NCBI RefSeq assembly: GCF_001436295.1
Contig: NZ_AYYY01000025.1
Span: forward strand, 124,001 to 188,000
DNA: 64,000 nucleotides
Direction of reading: 5' to 3'
Origin: Paucilactobacillus vaccinostercus DSM 20634
Lineage (GTDB): Bacteria > Bacillota > Bacilli > Lactobacillales > Lactobacillaceae
The notes beneath the pieces were generated by a model. The model ran no database searches, was not told the DNA's origin, and worked only from the letters and a program-made list of their open reading frames with translations. The position numbers and the translations under genes were made by a program. Within the stretch, counting starts at the first letter, position 1; every line of letters starts with the position of its first letter. This document shows positions 1 through 8,464 of this stretch, one piece after another.

Positions 1-71
1 GCGGAAGACGGGATTCGAACCCGCGACCCCCACCATGGCAAGGTGATGTTCTACCACTGAACTACTTCCGC
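1..71 (-). tRNA. tRNA-Gly (GCC)
   Basis: Read on the reverse strand, the acceptor arms GCGGAAG and CTTCCGC pair, the T arm carries GGTTCGAAT, and the anticodon loop TTGCCAT gives anticodon GCC. The discriminator base would lie just outside the window, so the gene touches the edge. It stands alone, apart from the tRNA cluster near 2 kb. Confidence 0.97.
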
Positions 72-115
72 ATGAAATTAACCGTTTGTCAAACAATAAC
101 CATCCGACCTGTATA

Positions 116-144
116 ATATTACATTATTTCCTATGTATCGTCAA
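116..144 (-). promoter_or_regulatory. Promoter of tRNA-Gly
   Basis: On the reverse strand there is a -35 TTGACG (139-144), a 17 bp spacer and a -10 TAATAT (116-121), about 45 bp before the mature tRNA. An alternative -10, TATTAT, lies a few bases further on. Confidence 0.55.
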
Positions 145-317
145 TACTTTTTTAGAGAAAGTACGTATTTATTCTCAAAATCGAGTCTTTTTTTAAAGCA
201 ACCAACTAACAGTTGACGAAAAAGTAATGTAACCGTTTCACATTGTTATCTTAAGTTATTTACTACTGGGAACAAATTATTAATAGTTTCAGTCAAAAAT
301 TAACTCGTTTTCTAAAA

Positions 318-346
318 TTGTTTCTCCTGACATCCTCGTGTAAAAT
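318..346 (+). promoter_or_regulatory. Candidate promoter of the MHS-type transporter
   Basis: TTGTTT (318-323), a 17 bp spacer and TAAAAT (341-346), about 60 bp before the start codon. The rest of the 72-405 gap is AT-rich. A weak catabolite-box-like TGTAACCGTTTCA near 225 deviates from the cre consensus in its last positions. No small gene was found in the gap. Confidence 0.45.
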
Positions 347-405
347 TGATTCTAATGCAATTTTAATTTTTCTAACAGTATTTTAATTCAGATTGGAGTG
401 GTTCG

Positions 406-1728
406 ATGGCATTACACGCTATCCGCAGTGAAAAACAAATTGCGGCAAATATCTTTAAAGGCTCTTTAGGAAACATGATCGAATGGTTCGATTGGTACGT
501 TTATGCGTCCTTTGCAATCTACTTCTCCGCTGCTTTCTTTCCGGCAGAAAATAAAACTGCTGAGCTCCTTTCAACAGCCGCTGTTTTCGCCGTTGGCTTT
601 TTCATGCGGCCCCTTGGCTCCTTTATTATGGGTCGTTATGCTGATCGCCACGGTCGGAGAAGTGCACTGACACTTTCCGTAATTATTATGGCCACCGGGT
701 CGTTCGTGATTGCTCTGACTCCCGGCTTTGTCACAATTGGGATCTGGTCACCCCTCATTTTGGTGATCACCCGCCTATTCCAAGGCCTATCATTGGGCGG
801 TGAATACGGTACCTCGGCCACTTATCTCTCCGAAATGGCCTCTCCCAGTCGCCGTGGATTCTATTCATCCTTCCAGTACGTAACCCTGATTTCCGGTCAA
901 TTGCTGGCGCTGCTCGTTCAAATCGTCCTCCAAAACGTCCTCACTAACGCCCAACTATTCGCCTTTGGTTGGCGGATCCCATTTGTCATTGGCGGATTTG
1001 GCGCCTTGATCGTCCTTTGGCTGCGACTTTCCATGGAAGAGTCTGATCAATTTAACACCGTCAAACGACAAAAGAATCGCCGTGCCGGCACACTGACACT
1101 ATTAATGAGATACCCCAAACAATTTTTCACCGTCGTGGGGTTAACGTTTGGTGGTACGATTGGCTTCTATGCTTTCACCACCTACCTGCAGAAATTCATG
1201 ATCAATACGACAGGCCTCAACAAAGAAGTCGTCGCCATCATTAACTTTGCGGCCCTGCTCATTATGCTAATCCTTCAACCGCTCTTTGGCATGTTGTCTG
1301 ATAAAATTGGACGTAAACCACTCCTCCTCTGGTTCGGAATTGGTGGCACCATTTTTACCGTCCCCATCTTCACATTGCTCGCTAAAACGAACTCTCCATG
1401 GCACGCGTTCTTACTGATGCTGTTCGGTGTAGTCATCGTGTCCGGGTACACCTCAATCAATGCCATCGTTAAAGCTGAACTCTTTCCAACGGAAATTCGG
1501 GCACTCGGAGTCGGCCTCCCTTATGGACTCACAGTGGCGATTTTCGGTGGAACAGTGGAATACGTTGCCCTTTGGCTGCGTTCCGTTCATTTTGAATCGC
1601 TGTTCTTCTACTACGTTGCTTTTGCCAGTCTCATTTCACTGGTAGTCTACTGGCGGATGACCGAAACATCATCAATTTCAACCATTGGTGGCTCGGAAAC
1701 GCAAACACCCCAGCCATCAGAAAACTAG
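406..1728 (+). CDS. MFS transporter, metabolite:H+ symporter (MHS/ShiA-ProP-like)
   Basis: 440-residue membrane protein with about 12 transmembrane segments. The start GNMIEWFDWYVYA is the hallmark of the MHS family, which imports organic acids, shikimate or proline/betaine with protons. The loop after TM2 holds DRHGRRSAL, the MFS signature with a preserved G-R-R, and the second-half copy reads SDKIGRKP. The ATG follows GGAG with 7 bases of spacing. A rho-independent terminator sits directly downstream, so it is monocistronic. The substrate cannot be read from the sequence. Confidence 0.85.
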   Translation: MALHAIRSEKQIAANIFKGSLGNMIEWFDWYVYASFAIYFSAAFFPAENKTAELLSTAAVFAVGFFMRPLGSFIMGRYADRHGRRSALTLSVIIMATGSFVIALTPGFVTIGIWSPLILVITRLFQGLSLGGEYGTSATYLSEMASPSRRGFYSSFQYVTLISGQLLALLVQIVLQNVLTNAQLFAFGWRIPFVIGGFGALIVLWLRLSMEESDQFNTVKRQKNRRAGTLTLLMRYPKQFFTVVGLTFGGTIGFYAFTTYLQKFMINTTGLNKEVVAIINFAALLIMLILQPLFGMLSDKIGRKPLLLWFGIGGTIFTVPIFTLLAKTNSPWHAFLLMLFGVVIVSGYTSINAIVKAELFPTEIRALGVGLPYGLTVAIFGGTVEYVALWLRSVHFESLFFYYVAFASLISLVVYWRMTETSSISTIGGSETQTPQPSEN

Positions 1729-1736
1729 CAGTCACG

Positions 1737-1764
1737 GAACTATGATGATCATAGTTCTTTTTTT
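1737..1764 (+). terminator. Terminator after the MHS transporter
   Basis: The stem GAACTATGA / TCATAGTTC is followed by a run of nine T, immediately after the stop codon. Confidence 0.85.
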
Positions 1765-1774
1765 GTGGGTAAAT

Positions 1775-1819
1775 GAAAAAAGGCTAGGAATAACGTTGTG
1801 TAAACGTTCTTCCTAGCCT
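1775..1819 (-). terminator. Terminator of the tRNA cluster
   Basis: The 10 bp stem AGGCTAGGAA / TTCCTAGCCT is extended inside by AACG/CGTT. On the reverse strand it runs into a T stretch, so it ends the Val-Leu-Thr tRNA transcript and insulates it from the convergent transporter. Confidence 0.85.
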
Positions 1820-1844
1820 GATTGACTTGTAAAGTGTCGTATGA

Positions 1845-1917
1845 TGCCGACTAGAGGATTCGAACCTCCGACCCCCTGTTTACAAGACAGATGCTCTGCC
1901 AGCTGAGCTAAGTCGGC
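1845..1917 (-). tRNA. tRNA-Thr (TGT)
   Basis: Acceptor GCCGACT / AGTCGGC, anticodon stem TCTGT/ACAGG with loop CTTGTAA giving TGT, T arm GGTTCGAAT. CCA is not encoded. Last of three tRNAs in one reverse-strand transcript. Confidence 0.97.
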
Positions 1918-1927
1918 AAAAAAATAG

Positions 1928-2010
1928 TGCGGATGAAGGGACTCGAACCCCCACATCACAAAGATACTAGAACCTAAATCTAGCGCGTCTGCCAGTTCCG
2001 CCACATCCGC
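1928..2010 (-). tRNA. tRNA-Leu (TAG)
   Basis: 83 nt with the long variable arm expected of tRNA-Leu. The acceptor is GCGGATG / CATCCGC and the anticodon loop TTTAGGT gives TAG. CCA is not encoded. Confidence 0.97.
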
Positions 2011-2047
2011 ATATTTAATAATAATTAACCGCCGTTCTAAACGGCAA

Positions 2048-2120
2048 TGGAGGATACAGGGCTCGAACCTGTGACCCTCTGCTTGTAAGGCAGACGCTCT
2101 CCCAACTGAGCTAATCCTCC
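2048..2120 (-). tRNA. tRNA-Val (TAC)
   Basis: Acceptor GGAGGAT / ATCCTCC, anticodon stem TCTGC/GCAGA with loop CTTACAA giving TAC. First gene of the three-tRNA transcript. Confidence 0.97.
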
Positions 2121-2153
2121 ATAAATCAAATCGTTGATCAAAACAACTATTTA

Positions 2154-2182
2154 ACTTTATCATCTAAAAAATTAATTGTCAA
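2154..2182 (-). promoter_or_regulatory. Promoter of the tRNA Val-Leu-Thr cluster
   Basis: Consensus -35 TTGACA (2177-2182), 17 bp spacer and -10 TAAAGT (2154-2159) on the reverse strand, about 33 bp before tRNA-Val. It lies between the tRNAs and the end of ktrA. Confidence 0.75.
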
Positions 2183-2211
2183 TCACAATTTGACCCCATT
2201 CAATAAAAATC

Positions 2212-2877
2212 TCAATCTTCCGATAGTTTTTTATCAAGATATTCAACATCCATCGTTTCACCAACTACCGACAATGTATCACCAAGATCTATAACCGTGT
2301 GGGCACCGGGTGAAATGATGACCTTTTTACCATGCTTAATCGCAACAATCGTTAACCGATAATGCCGGCGAAAATCAAGTTCCGCTAACGTTTTACCACT
2401 AAACTTAGGATTTTGTACCTGTACTTCTGCCAAGGTGTACTCATCACTAATCGACAAAAAATTCAAAATATTATGACTTAACAACCGTCTTGCCAACCGT
2501 TGTCCCATATCTCGTTCAGGGAAGACCACTTCATCAGCACCAATTTTGCTGAGTGCTTTGCCATGCATCGCTGTTTCCGCCTTCGCAATGATATGCTTAG
2601 CACCCAATTCTTTCACAATCAAAGTCGCTAACATGCTCGCCTGAATATTTTGTCCCACGGCCACAATGACATGATCGAAACTTCCAATATCGAGATCACG
2701 CATTGCCTCTTCATCCTGGGCATCCGCAATGACAGCCTGAGTGACAATTTCCTTATAACTTTCAACTAGCTCTTCATTGTTATCAACTGCGAGGACGTCT
2801 TGCCCAGACGCAGTCAGTGATTGACACAAGCTTAGTCCAAAACGACCTAGTCCGATTACCGCAAATGATTGCTTCAT
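2212..2877 (-). CDS. ktrA: Potassium uptake regulatory subunit KtrA/TrkA family
   Basis: 221-residue cytosolic RCK protein. The N-terminal Rossmann fold shows the nucleotide-binding GLGRFG at residues 9-14 and a later acidic strand end (VDN). An RCK_C domain (about 140-218) follows; in this family it can bind c-di-AMP. It gates the membrane channel encoded just upstream, 23 bp away in the same operon. Length and layout match KtrA. No separate promoter is obvious, so co-transcription with ktrB is likely. Confidence 0.9.
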   Translation of the reverse strand: MKQSFAVIGLGRFGLSLCQSLTASGQDVLAVDNNEELVESYKEIVTQAVIADAQDEEAMRDLDIGSFDHVIVAVGQNIQASMLATLIVKELGAKHIIAKAETAMHGKALSKIGADEVVFPERDMGQRLARRLLSHNILNFLSISDEYTLAEVQVQNPKFSGKTLAELDFRRHYRLTIVAIKHGKKVIISPGAHTVIDLGDTLSVVGETMDVEYLDKKLSED

Positions 2878-2900
2878 TTGAATTCCTCCGTTTTATCACG

Positions 2901-4301
2901 TTATCCGATCATCACGCCTTCTTCGACGTACCGATAATGCCGTTGCCGCCGATTGGCATTGAGAATCGTGTACATCACCGTAAAAAGTCCCACCCGACCA
3001 ATGAACATCAGCACCATAATAATGCTTTTACCAAAAAGCGTTAAGTGGGGCGTCAATCCCATTGATAGACCGGTGGTACTAAATGCCGAGAGAACCTCGA
3101 ATAAAATATATTCCAGGCCCTGTCCTTTAGGAATCGGTTCCGAAATCGAGAGCAGCATTACTGCAATAATTACAATCATGGCACTAATAAAGACCAGCAT
3201 TGAAGCCCGATAAATATTTTCCTGACTAAATCGTCGGTGTCCAAATTCAACGTCTTCTTGACCTCTCAGCGCCGCCCAACTCTGCATCCATAAAATCCCA
3301 AGCGTGGTTGTTTTGATTCCCCCTGCGGTTGATCCAGGAGTGCCCCCAATAAACATCAGCACCATCGTCAAGATAATGCCAGCCATCGAAATATGCGAGT
3401 ATGACAACACCTGTAGTCCTGCCGTTCGCGGCGAAACCGCTAGTAGAAACGTATCCACCATTCGCGACCACAAATTCACGTGGCTCCCCAACGCCCGAAA
3501 CCCATGCTCTGAAAACCATAAAATCAGCGTCGCGCTCACTGTTAATACTGCCGACGTAGTTAGAGAAATCTTGGTATGCAGTGAGACACGATGCCGGCGG
3601 CGCCATAATAACAGATCTCGCCACACTAGGAACCCCACACCCCCAGCAACGATTAACATCGAGATCACCAAAATGACGTAAGGGTCATTCGCAAAACTGG
3701 CCAAACTGTCACCAAACAGATCAAACCCGGCATTACAAAAACCCATTACCGAGTGAAAAAGGCTAAAGTAGGCCCCCTTCAGTAACCCAAAACGGGGTAC
3801 CAGATCAACCATTAGTAAAAAAACGCCGGCGGTCTGGATCACAATCGATAACCCAATGACATATTTAGTTACCGTCTTAACATCAGCCAACGTTTCCAGG
3901 CTCAGTGACTCCTTCACCATCATCCGAGTCGTCAATGTCGGTCGCTTTCGGATCATCGAAAATAGCAGCACCGTAAACGTCATGTATCCAAGGCCACCAA
4001 TTTCAACCAAGATCATAATGACAATTTGCCCAAAAACAGACCAGTGGGCTGCAGTACTAATGGTCGTCAATCCGGTAATACAGGTCGCAGATGTCGCGGT
4101 AAACAGGGCGTCCACGTAATCCGTTCCGGTAACGGTATCGGTCGCAATCGGGAGTGAAAGTAACACGCTTCCGATTAAGATAATACCGAGAAAGCCAAAC
4201 GTTAACAATTGTGGTAATGATAATCGATGTTTCTTTTGATTAAGCGTGACAATCACTTCCCCGAGCCTTAATTTATCGATAATTAATGCAAACGTGTACA
4301 T
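2901..4301 (-). CDS. ktrB: Potassium uptake channel subunit KtrB/TrkH family
   Basis: 466-residue integral membrane protein that forms the K+ translocating pore. Four P-loop-like repeats carry the filter glycines: ATCITGLTT, FCNAGFDL, GSTAGGIKT and FSTTGLSMG. The ATG at 4301 is preceded by AGGA with 7-base spacing, which supports this start over an internal GTG at codon 17. It is followed by its regulatory subunit. The short leader shows no ydaO-type riboswitch. Confidence 0.92.
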   Translation of the reverse strand: MYTFALIIDKLRLGEVIVTLNQKKHRLSLPQLLTFGFLGIILIGSVLLSLPIATDTVTGTDYVDALFTATSATCITGLTTISTAAHWSVFGQIVIMILVEIGGLGYMTFTVLLFSMIRKRPTLTTRMMVKESLSLETLADVKTVTKYVIGLSIVIQTAGVFLLMVDLVPRFGLLKGAYFSLFHSVMGFCNAGFDLFGDSLASFANDPYVILVISMLIVAGGVGFLVWRDLLLWRRRHRVSLHTKISLTTSAVLTVSATLILWFSEHGFRALGSHVNLWSRMVDTFLLAVSPRTAGLQVLSYSHISMAGIILTMVLMFIGGTPGSTAGGIKTTTLGILWMQSWAALRGQEDVEFGHRRFSQENIYRASMLVFISAMIVIIAVMLLSISEPIPKGQGLEYILFEVLSAFSTTGLSMGLTPHLTLFGKSIIMVLMFIGRVGLFTVMYTILNANRRQRHYRYVEEGVMIG

Positions 4302-4365
4302 ACGACTGTCCTATATCATAGATGATTTTCTCAAATAAGTCACCCTTTAGCCCATATTTTGATCA

Positions 4366-4394
4366 GAAAAAAAGCCTCTCAATAACTGAGAGGC
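4366..4394 (-). terminator. Terminator after the deoxynucleoside kinase
   Basis: GCCTCTCA / TGAGAGGC hairpin followed on the reverse strand by a T7 run, just after the kinase stop codon. It separates the kinase from ktrB. Confidence 0.9.
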
Positions 4395-4404
4395 TCAATT
4401 GGTG

Positions 4405-5046
4405 CTATTTCAATGATAATTGATCGAGTTTATCGTCAATCATCGTCAAGACTTTCTGTGCAGCCGCAGGATCCTCTACGAAATTAAACTGATCCCCATC
4501 AATGCTAATTTTAGGGCTTTGGTCATAGCTGTCATACCACTTAACGTACCGTTCATTGAGCGTCTTGTAGTAGTCGAACAAACTCGGATCCGTTTCAATT
4601 TGTTCGTAGTTCCGTCCACGCTTTTTAATGCGATCCAACATTGTTTCAAACGAAACATGAATATGAATCATCAAGTCTGGCGCCTTCTTATGTGGTTCGT
4701 CAGGTAGCTCTTCCATCATATTTTTGAGTAATGAATCGTAAATTTCAACCTCTGTCTGGGTTGCCCGACCAAGGTCGGCATTGAGCCCAAATAACAGGGA
4801 ATCTTCAAAAATCGACCGATCTAAAACATCAGTATCGTTTGCAAAGGCGCCCTTGATTTCATCAAGTCGCTTATTTAAAAAATAAATCTGGAGTAAGAAC
4901 GCATACTTCTTCGGATTTTTATAGAACAGTGGCAGAATTTCGTTGTCATCGACCGACTCATAAAATGCCTTACTTCCTAAGTGGTCAGCAAGCATTTGCG
5001 TGAGGCTGGTCTTGCCGGCTCCAATTGTTCCAGATAATACGATCAT
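4405..5046 (-). CDS. Deoxynucleoside kinase (dGK/dAK type)
   Basis: 213-residue soluble kinase of the salvage pathway, phosphorylating deoxyadenosine/deoxyguanosine or deoxycytidine with ATP. The P-loop SGTIGAGKTS lies near the N-terminus, the DRS motif in VLDRSIFEDSLLF, and the arginine-rich lid in RIKKRGRNYEQ. The start is placed at 5046 because GGAGGAA lies 7 bases before that ATG; an upstream in-frame ATG at 5061 overlaps this ribosome site. Lactobacilli often carry tandem dGK/dAK genes, but only one copy is present here, so specificity is open. Confidence 0.88.
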   Translation of the reverse strand: MIVLSGTIGAGKTSLTQMLADHLGSKAFYESVDDNEILPLFYKNPKKYAFLLQIYFLNKRLDEIKGAFANDTDVLDRSIFEDSLLFGLNADLGRATQTEVEIYDSLLKNMMEELPDEPHKKAPDLMIHIHVSFETMLDRIKKRGRNYEQIETDPSLFDYYKTLNERYVKWYDSYDQSPKISIDGDQFNFVEDPAAAQKVLTMIDDKLDQLSLK

Positions 5047-5159
5047 GAAAATTTCCTCCAAATGAATTTTATCGTCTTTAAAGACACGAGGTCTATTGTA
5101 TCATCATATGACGAAAACTAAAATTAATAATTAATTACAAAACAGTGAAATTACAATTT

Positions 5160-5200
5160 TATATAAAACTGGTTCTTAACCCATTGGATTAAGAACCAGT
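5160..5200 (-). terminator. Terminator after the lysine-type permease
   Basis: The 12 bp stem ACTGGTTCTTAA / TTAAGAACCAGT is followed on the reverse strand by TTTTATAT, 14 bp after the permease stop. Confidence 0.85.
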
Positions 5201-5214
5201 CACAAAACTAAATG

Positions 5215-6687
5215 CTATCCTTCGTATGATTCACTCTTTGTCCGCGGGTTCAAGTCAACCTCTTGCAGCGGAATGACATGTGTCTTGTAGCGAATCTTGT
5301 AGTACAACCATAGAATAATAAACAATGGTACTCCGACATAGGTAATGGTAATTTGTTGCCAATTCAAATGAATGAACGAGCTTGGATTTTGTCCAATGAT
5401 GACCACCAAACACAGTACTAAGGCCAGAATTGGGCCGAATGGGAATAATGTTGCATGGTACTTCAGTTCGGAAACCTTGTGCCCCTGAGCGATGTAGGCG
5501 CGCCGGAATCGCAAATGTGAAATTGCAATGCCGACCCAGGCAATAAATCCAGTCATCCCACTTGCATCAATCAAAAATTCATAAATCTGTGGGCCAAAAA
5601 TTCCTGTTAAGAAGGTGAAGGCCCCGACTACCGTAGTCCCTAAAAGCGCATATACTGGAATGCCACGAAGATTGGTAATTCCAAAAATCTTCGGTGCATA
5701 GCCTTCAAGGGATAGCGAATACAGCATCCGGGTTGAGGCATACATACCAGAGTTAGCAGACGAAATCACCGCGGTTAAAATTACCGCATTCATGACGCTT
5801 GCAGCAGCAGCCAACCCGGCCCGCCGGAAAACCAACGTAAAGGGACTCATCGCAACGTCAGATACAGATGATCCGAGCAAGTTCTTGCTTGTGTACGGTA
5901 AAATACATGCAATCACGAAAATTGCGAGGATATAGAACAAGAGAATCCGCCAAAACGTTGAATGTATTGCCCGGGGAATACTTTTTTCAGGAGTTTCAGA
6001 TTCACCAGCTGTCACCCCGATTAATTCGGTACCTTGGAATGAGAAGCCCGCAACTAAGAATACCCCAATAATTGAGGAGAAGCCGCCAACAAATGGGGCC
6101 TTCTTGTAAGTTAAGTTGTGAAATCCAACAGAAGTTCCACCTAAAATCCCAACAATAATGCAGACACCAGCAATTAAGAAGATGATAATCGTAATCACCT
6201 TGATAATTGCCATCCAGTACTCTGCCTCACCAAAAGAGCTAACAGACAATACGTTAATAATGAAAATAAACGCCATTGTAATTGCACTAAAAATCCAGCT
6301 TGGAACATTTGGTAACCAGAAATTCACGACCACACCGGCCGTTGTAATTTCAACGGCAATGGTAATCGCCCAATTAAACCAGTAATTCCAGCCCATTGCA
6401 AATCCCAGTGCCGGATCCACAAATTTTGTCGAGTAAGCGGCAAACGATCCCGTTAGCGGCATATACGTGGCCATTTCACCTAAACTTGTCATCAGAAAAT
6501 AGACCATTAGTCCCATGACGGCATAGGCGACGATTGAGCCACCCGGTCCCGCCTGTGCAATCGTTGATCCACTCGCAATTAATAATCCTGTTCCAATTGA
6601 ACCGCCCAAGGCAATCATTGATAAGTGACGCGTCTTCAACGACCGTCGCACACCATGATGTTGCTGTTTTGAATCTTGTGTTCCCAT
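5215..6687 (-). CDS. lysP: Amino acid permease, APC/AAT family, probably lysine-specific
   Basis: 490 residues with about 12 transmembrane segments. The N-terminal LKTRHLSMIALGGSIGTGLLIASG is the amino-acid permease signature, and TAGESETPEKSIPRAI lies in the conserved central loop. LysP proteins of lactobacilli have this length and pattern. The start ATG follows AAGGGAG. The decisive clue to substrate is the lysine riboswitch in the leader, which would switch the gene off when lysine is plentiful. The symbol is assigned from this context. Confidence 0.85.
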   Translation of the reverse strand: MGTQDSKQQHHGVRRSLKTRHLSMIALGGSIGTGLLIASGSTIAQAGPGGSIVAYAVMGLMVYFLMTSLGEMATYMPLTGSFAAYSTKFVDPALGFAMGWNYWFNWAITIAVEITTAGVVVNFWLPNVPSWIFSAITMAFIFIINVLSVSSFGEAEYWMAIIKVITIIIFLIAGVCIIVGILGGTSVGFHNLTYKKAPFVGGFSSIIGVFLVAGFSFQGTELIGVTAGESETPEKSIPRAIHSTFWRILLFYILAIFVIACILPYTSKNLLGSSVSDVAMSPFTLVFRRAGLAAAASVMNAVILTAVISSANSGMYASTRMLYSLSLEGYAPKIFGITNLRGIPVYALLGTTVVGAFTFLTGIFGPQIYEFLIDASGMTGFIAWVGIAISHLRFRRAYIAQGHKVSELKYHATLFPFGPILALVLCLVVIIGQNPSSFIHLNWQQITITYVGVPLFIILWLYYKIRYKTHVIPLQEVDLNPRTKSESYEG

Positions 6688-6767
6688 ATTGATCTCCCTT
6701 ACCTATTTAGTTATCAAAAGAGCCTCGCTTGCCAATTCAATAAAAAAAGGCCTCTTTGCTTGAGAAC

Positions 6768-6805
6768 ACCAAACAAAAAGACCCAATATCTATGTAATCT
6801 TGGTC
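6768..6805 (-). terminator. Riboswitch-controlled terminator
   Basis: Directly 3' of the lysine aptamer, GACC..ATATTGGGTC folds into an imperfect hairpin followed by CTTTTTGTTT on the reverse strand. A second imperfect hairpin (AAGAG-CCT / AGGCTCTT, 6718-6760) lies nearer the gene. One of these is the expression platform; the alternative antiterminator pairing was not resolved by hand. Confidence 0.65.
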
Positions 6806-6810
6806 AAATC

Positions 6811-6985
6811 GTCGATAGCGCCCCGCAATTATCACATTGCGACAGTCCCTGATTTATTCAACCAGGGCCCAACAGTTCGCTGAATAAGCAGCGTTCCATT
6901 TCGGCATGGCACCCTTTCATCATTGCTCCGGTTCTTAATCACCTAACAACGACTACTGATGAGTCATGCAACCTCTTCTTCCGAT
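6811..6985 (-). promoter_or_regulatory. Lysine riboswitch (L box) aptamer
   Basis: Reverse-strand leader of the permease, matching the L-box core in order: AGAGG..GC at the 5' side, AGTAGTCGTTG, GAAAGGGTGCCATGCCGAA (the AAGGG-GCCGAA core), a long hairpin loop, GGGACTGTCGC, and the closing GGGGCGCTATC. Binding of lysine normally promotes termination before the gene. The helix closing the aptamer is weaker than usual in my hand fold. The element makes lysine the likely cargo of the downstream permease. Confidence 0.9.
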
Positions 6986-6993
6986 ATGAGAGT

Positions 6994-7021
6994 ATTATAC
7001 ACCACATCACCCAAACTACAA
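6994..7021 (-). promoter_or_regulatory. Promoter of the lysine riboswitch-permease transcript
   Basis: -35 TTGTAG (7016-7021), 16 bp spacer, consensus -10 TATAAT (6994-6999) on the reverse strand, directly before the aptamer. Confidence 0.75.
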
Positions 7022-7029
7022 GTGTATTT

Positions 7030-7554
7030 TTATTTTTGTGCCCCCCGTTGTAGATGGATTTTCTCTTCGTCGTCATCAACCGTCAAGTAATTTGGCGCGG
7101 GGGTCACATCAAATCCATTCTTTTGCAGCACACGAATCGAACGAAAATTCCGCGGTAAAACATTCGCGTGGACCGTATGTTGCGGATCGTCCGCAATGAA
7201 ATCCTGTACAAGTGGCCCACACGCCTCCGTCATTAGCCCTTGGTTCCATTGGTCCTTTTTTAGCGCATAGCCAATTTCACGATCATCAATGGCTGGCATC
7301 TCGTCGCGTAAATAGCAGGGATAAAATCCAACAACGCCCACCAATTCATTGCTTGCCAACTGACGCATGACATAAATATACGGTTTACTGCACATCATTT
7401 GAAATGCCATATACCGTTGAATCGGGTTCGATGGCAATAACAACCCACTCAAAAGTTCAATTTGACGGTCTTCGAACACCGCCATTAATGCCTCTGTATC
7501 AGTGAGCTGAACCTGACTAATGATTAATCGATTCGTTTTATATGTTTTTTGCAT
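7030..7554 (-). CDS. GNAT family N-acetyltransferase (RimJ/RimL type)
   Basis: 174-residue acetyl-CoA-dependent acetyltransferase. It opens with TNRLIISQVQLTD, has a central IGYALKKDQWNQGLMTEA (the acetyl-CoA-binding beta-bulge region typical of RimL-like enzymes) and ends with NFRSIRVLQKNGF. The start at 7554 is supported by GGAG 9 bases upstream; an upstream ATG at 7611 would overlap the divergent esterase start. The acceptor substrate is unknown. Only 43 bp separate it from the divergent gene. Confidence 0.8.
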   Translation of the reverse strand: MQKTYKTNRLIISQVQLTDTEALMAVFEDRQIELLSGLLLPSNPIQRYMAFQMMCSKPYIYVMRQLASNELVGVVGFYPCYLRDEMPAIDDREIGYALKKDQWNQGLMTEACGPLVQDFIADDPQHTVHANVLPRNFRSIRVLQKNGFDVTPAPNYLTVDDDEEKIHLQRGAQK

Positions 7555-7597
7555 TATAATAGTCTCCAGAAAATAATTTTGCATAGGAGGAACAATT

Positions 7598-8410
7598 TTG
7601 CGTATCTTCAAACAGTCTTTATCCAGTCCTGAGTATCAAACTCAGGCGACCCTCACTTGCTACCTCAAAGATTTGGATCCCCGTAATGATCACCAACAAC
7701 TTCCCGCTGTCATCTACGTCCCCGGGGGATCATATACGCATATCCAAACCGAGCAGGCTGAAAATATTTGTTTAGCTTTTGCCGCACGTCACTACCAGTG
7801 CTTTGTATTGCGATATAGTTTTGAAGATGAACAGACCCCATTATTACCCGCACCACTGATCGAGCTGGGTAAGAGTATCGCTTTGATCCGTGAAAATGCC
7901 GCCCAATGGCAGGTAGACCCTAGCCAAATCATCCCAATGGGCTTTTCCGTTGGTGGCCACGTCGTCAGCCTATACAATGATTATTGGCGTTCAGACTGGG
8001 TTGCAAAACAAACGCAAGCTACCGCTGATCAACTTAAACCCAACGCGGCCATCTTAGGATACCCGGTCATTGACCTTCAAATGGGCTTTCCCGACGATCA
8101 GCACCGTGCCCATCAATGGGCGGGAGATGATCTCGACCGGTTTGCTGCTCAAAAACACGTCAACGATTACAACGCCCCGACATTTACATGGGTCACCAGC
8201 GACGATCCGTTTGTCCCCGTTGCTAATTCGTTGGCGTACAGCACAGCATTGGCAGCTCATAACATCGCGCAAGAGCTCCATATTTTTCGTCATGGTCCTC
8301 ACGGAATGGCACTCGCCACCGCTGCCACCGCGTGGAAACCAGATGCCGATCAACCACACGTTGCCCATTGGCTCACGCTCGCAGATGAGTGGTTAAAAGA
8401 AACTTTGTAA
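7598..8410 (+). CDS. Alpha/beta hydrolase (esterase/lipase family)
   Basis: 270-residue cytosolic hydrolase of the BD-FAE/esterase type. The oxyanion-hole segment VPGGSY lies near residue 42, the nucleophile elbow GFSVGGH around 114, an acidic residue in SDDPFVPV, and the catalytic His in HGPHGMAL, giving a Ser-Asp-His triad. Translation starts at TTG with AGGAGG 7 bases upstream. It is divergent from a GNAT gene with almost no promoter space, so its promoter probably lies inside that gene. Natural ester substrate unknown. Confidence 0.82.
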   Translation: MRIFKQSLSSPEYQTQATLTCYLKDLDPRNDHQQLPAVIYVPGGSYTHIQTEQAENICLAFAARHYQCFVLRYSFEDEQTPLLPAPLIELGKSIALIRENAAQWQVDPSQIIPMGFSVGGHVVSLYNDYWRSDWVAKQTQATADQLKPNAAILGYPVIDLQMGFPDDQHRAHQWAGDDLDRFAAQKHVNDYNAPTFTWVTSDDPFVPVANSLAYSTALAAHNIAQELHIFRHGPHGMALATAATAWKPDADQPHVAHWLTLADEWLKETL

Positions 8411-8420
8411 GCAGCTGAAA

Positions 8421-8463
8421 GAAAGACGACTGAACCGATTGATACAGTTCAGTCGTCTTTTTA
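8421..8463. terminator. Bidirectional terminator
   Basis: AAAGACGACTGAAC / GTTCAGTCGTCTTT hairpin with T-rich tails on both strands, shared by the esterase and the convergent PspC gene. Confidence 0.88.
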
Positions 8464-8464
8464 A

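Noticed and set aside
224-238. cre-like TGTAACCGTTTCA upstream of the MHS transporter
   Set aside because: The conserved final CA is displaced, so it does not meet the cre consensus well enough to list as a site.
1813-2163. 116-codon reverse-strand open frame
   Set aside because: It runs through three intact tRNA genes and has no ribosome site; the frame is an artefact.
4302-4365. Possible c-di-AMP (ydaO) riboswitch before ktrB
   Set aside because: The gap is only about 60 bp, far too short for that riboswitch, and no core motif is visible.
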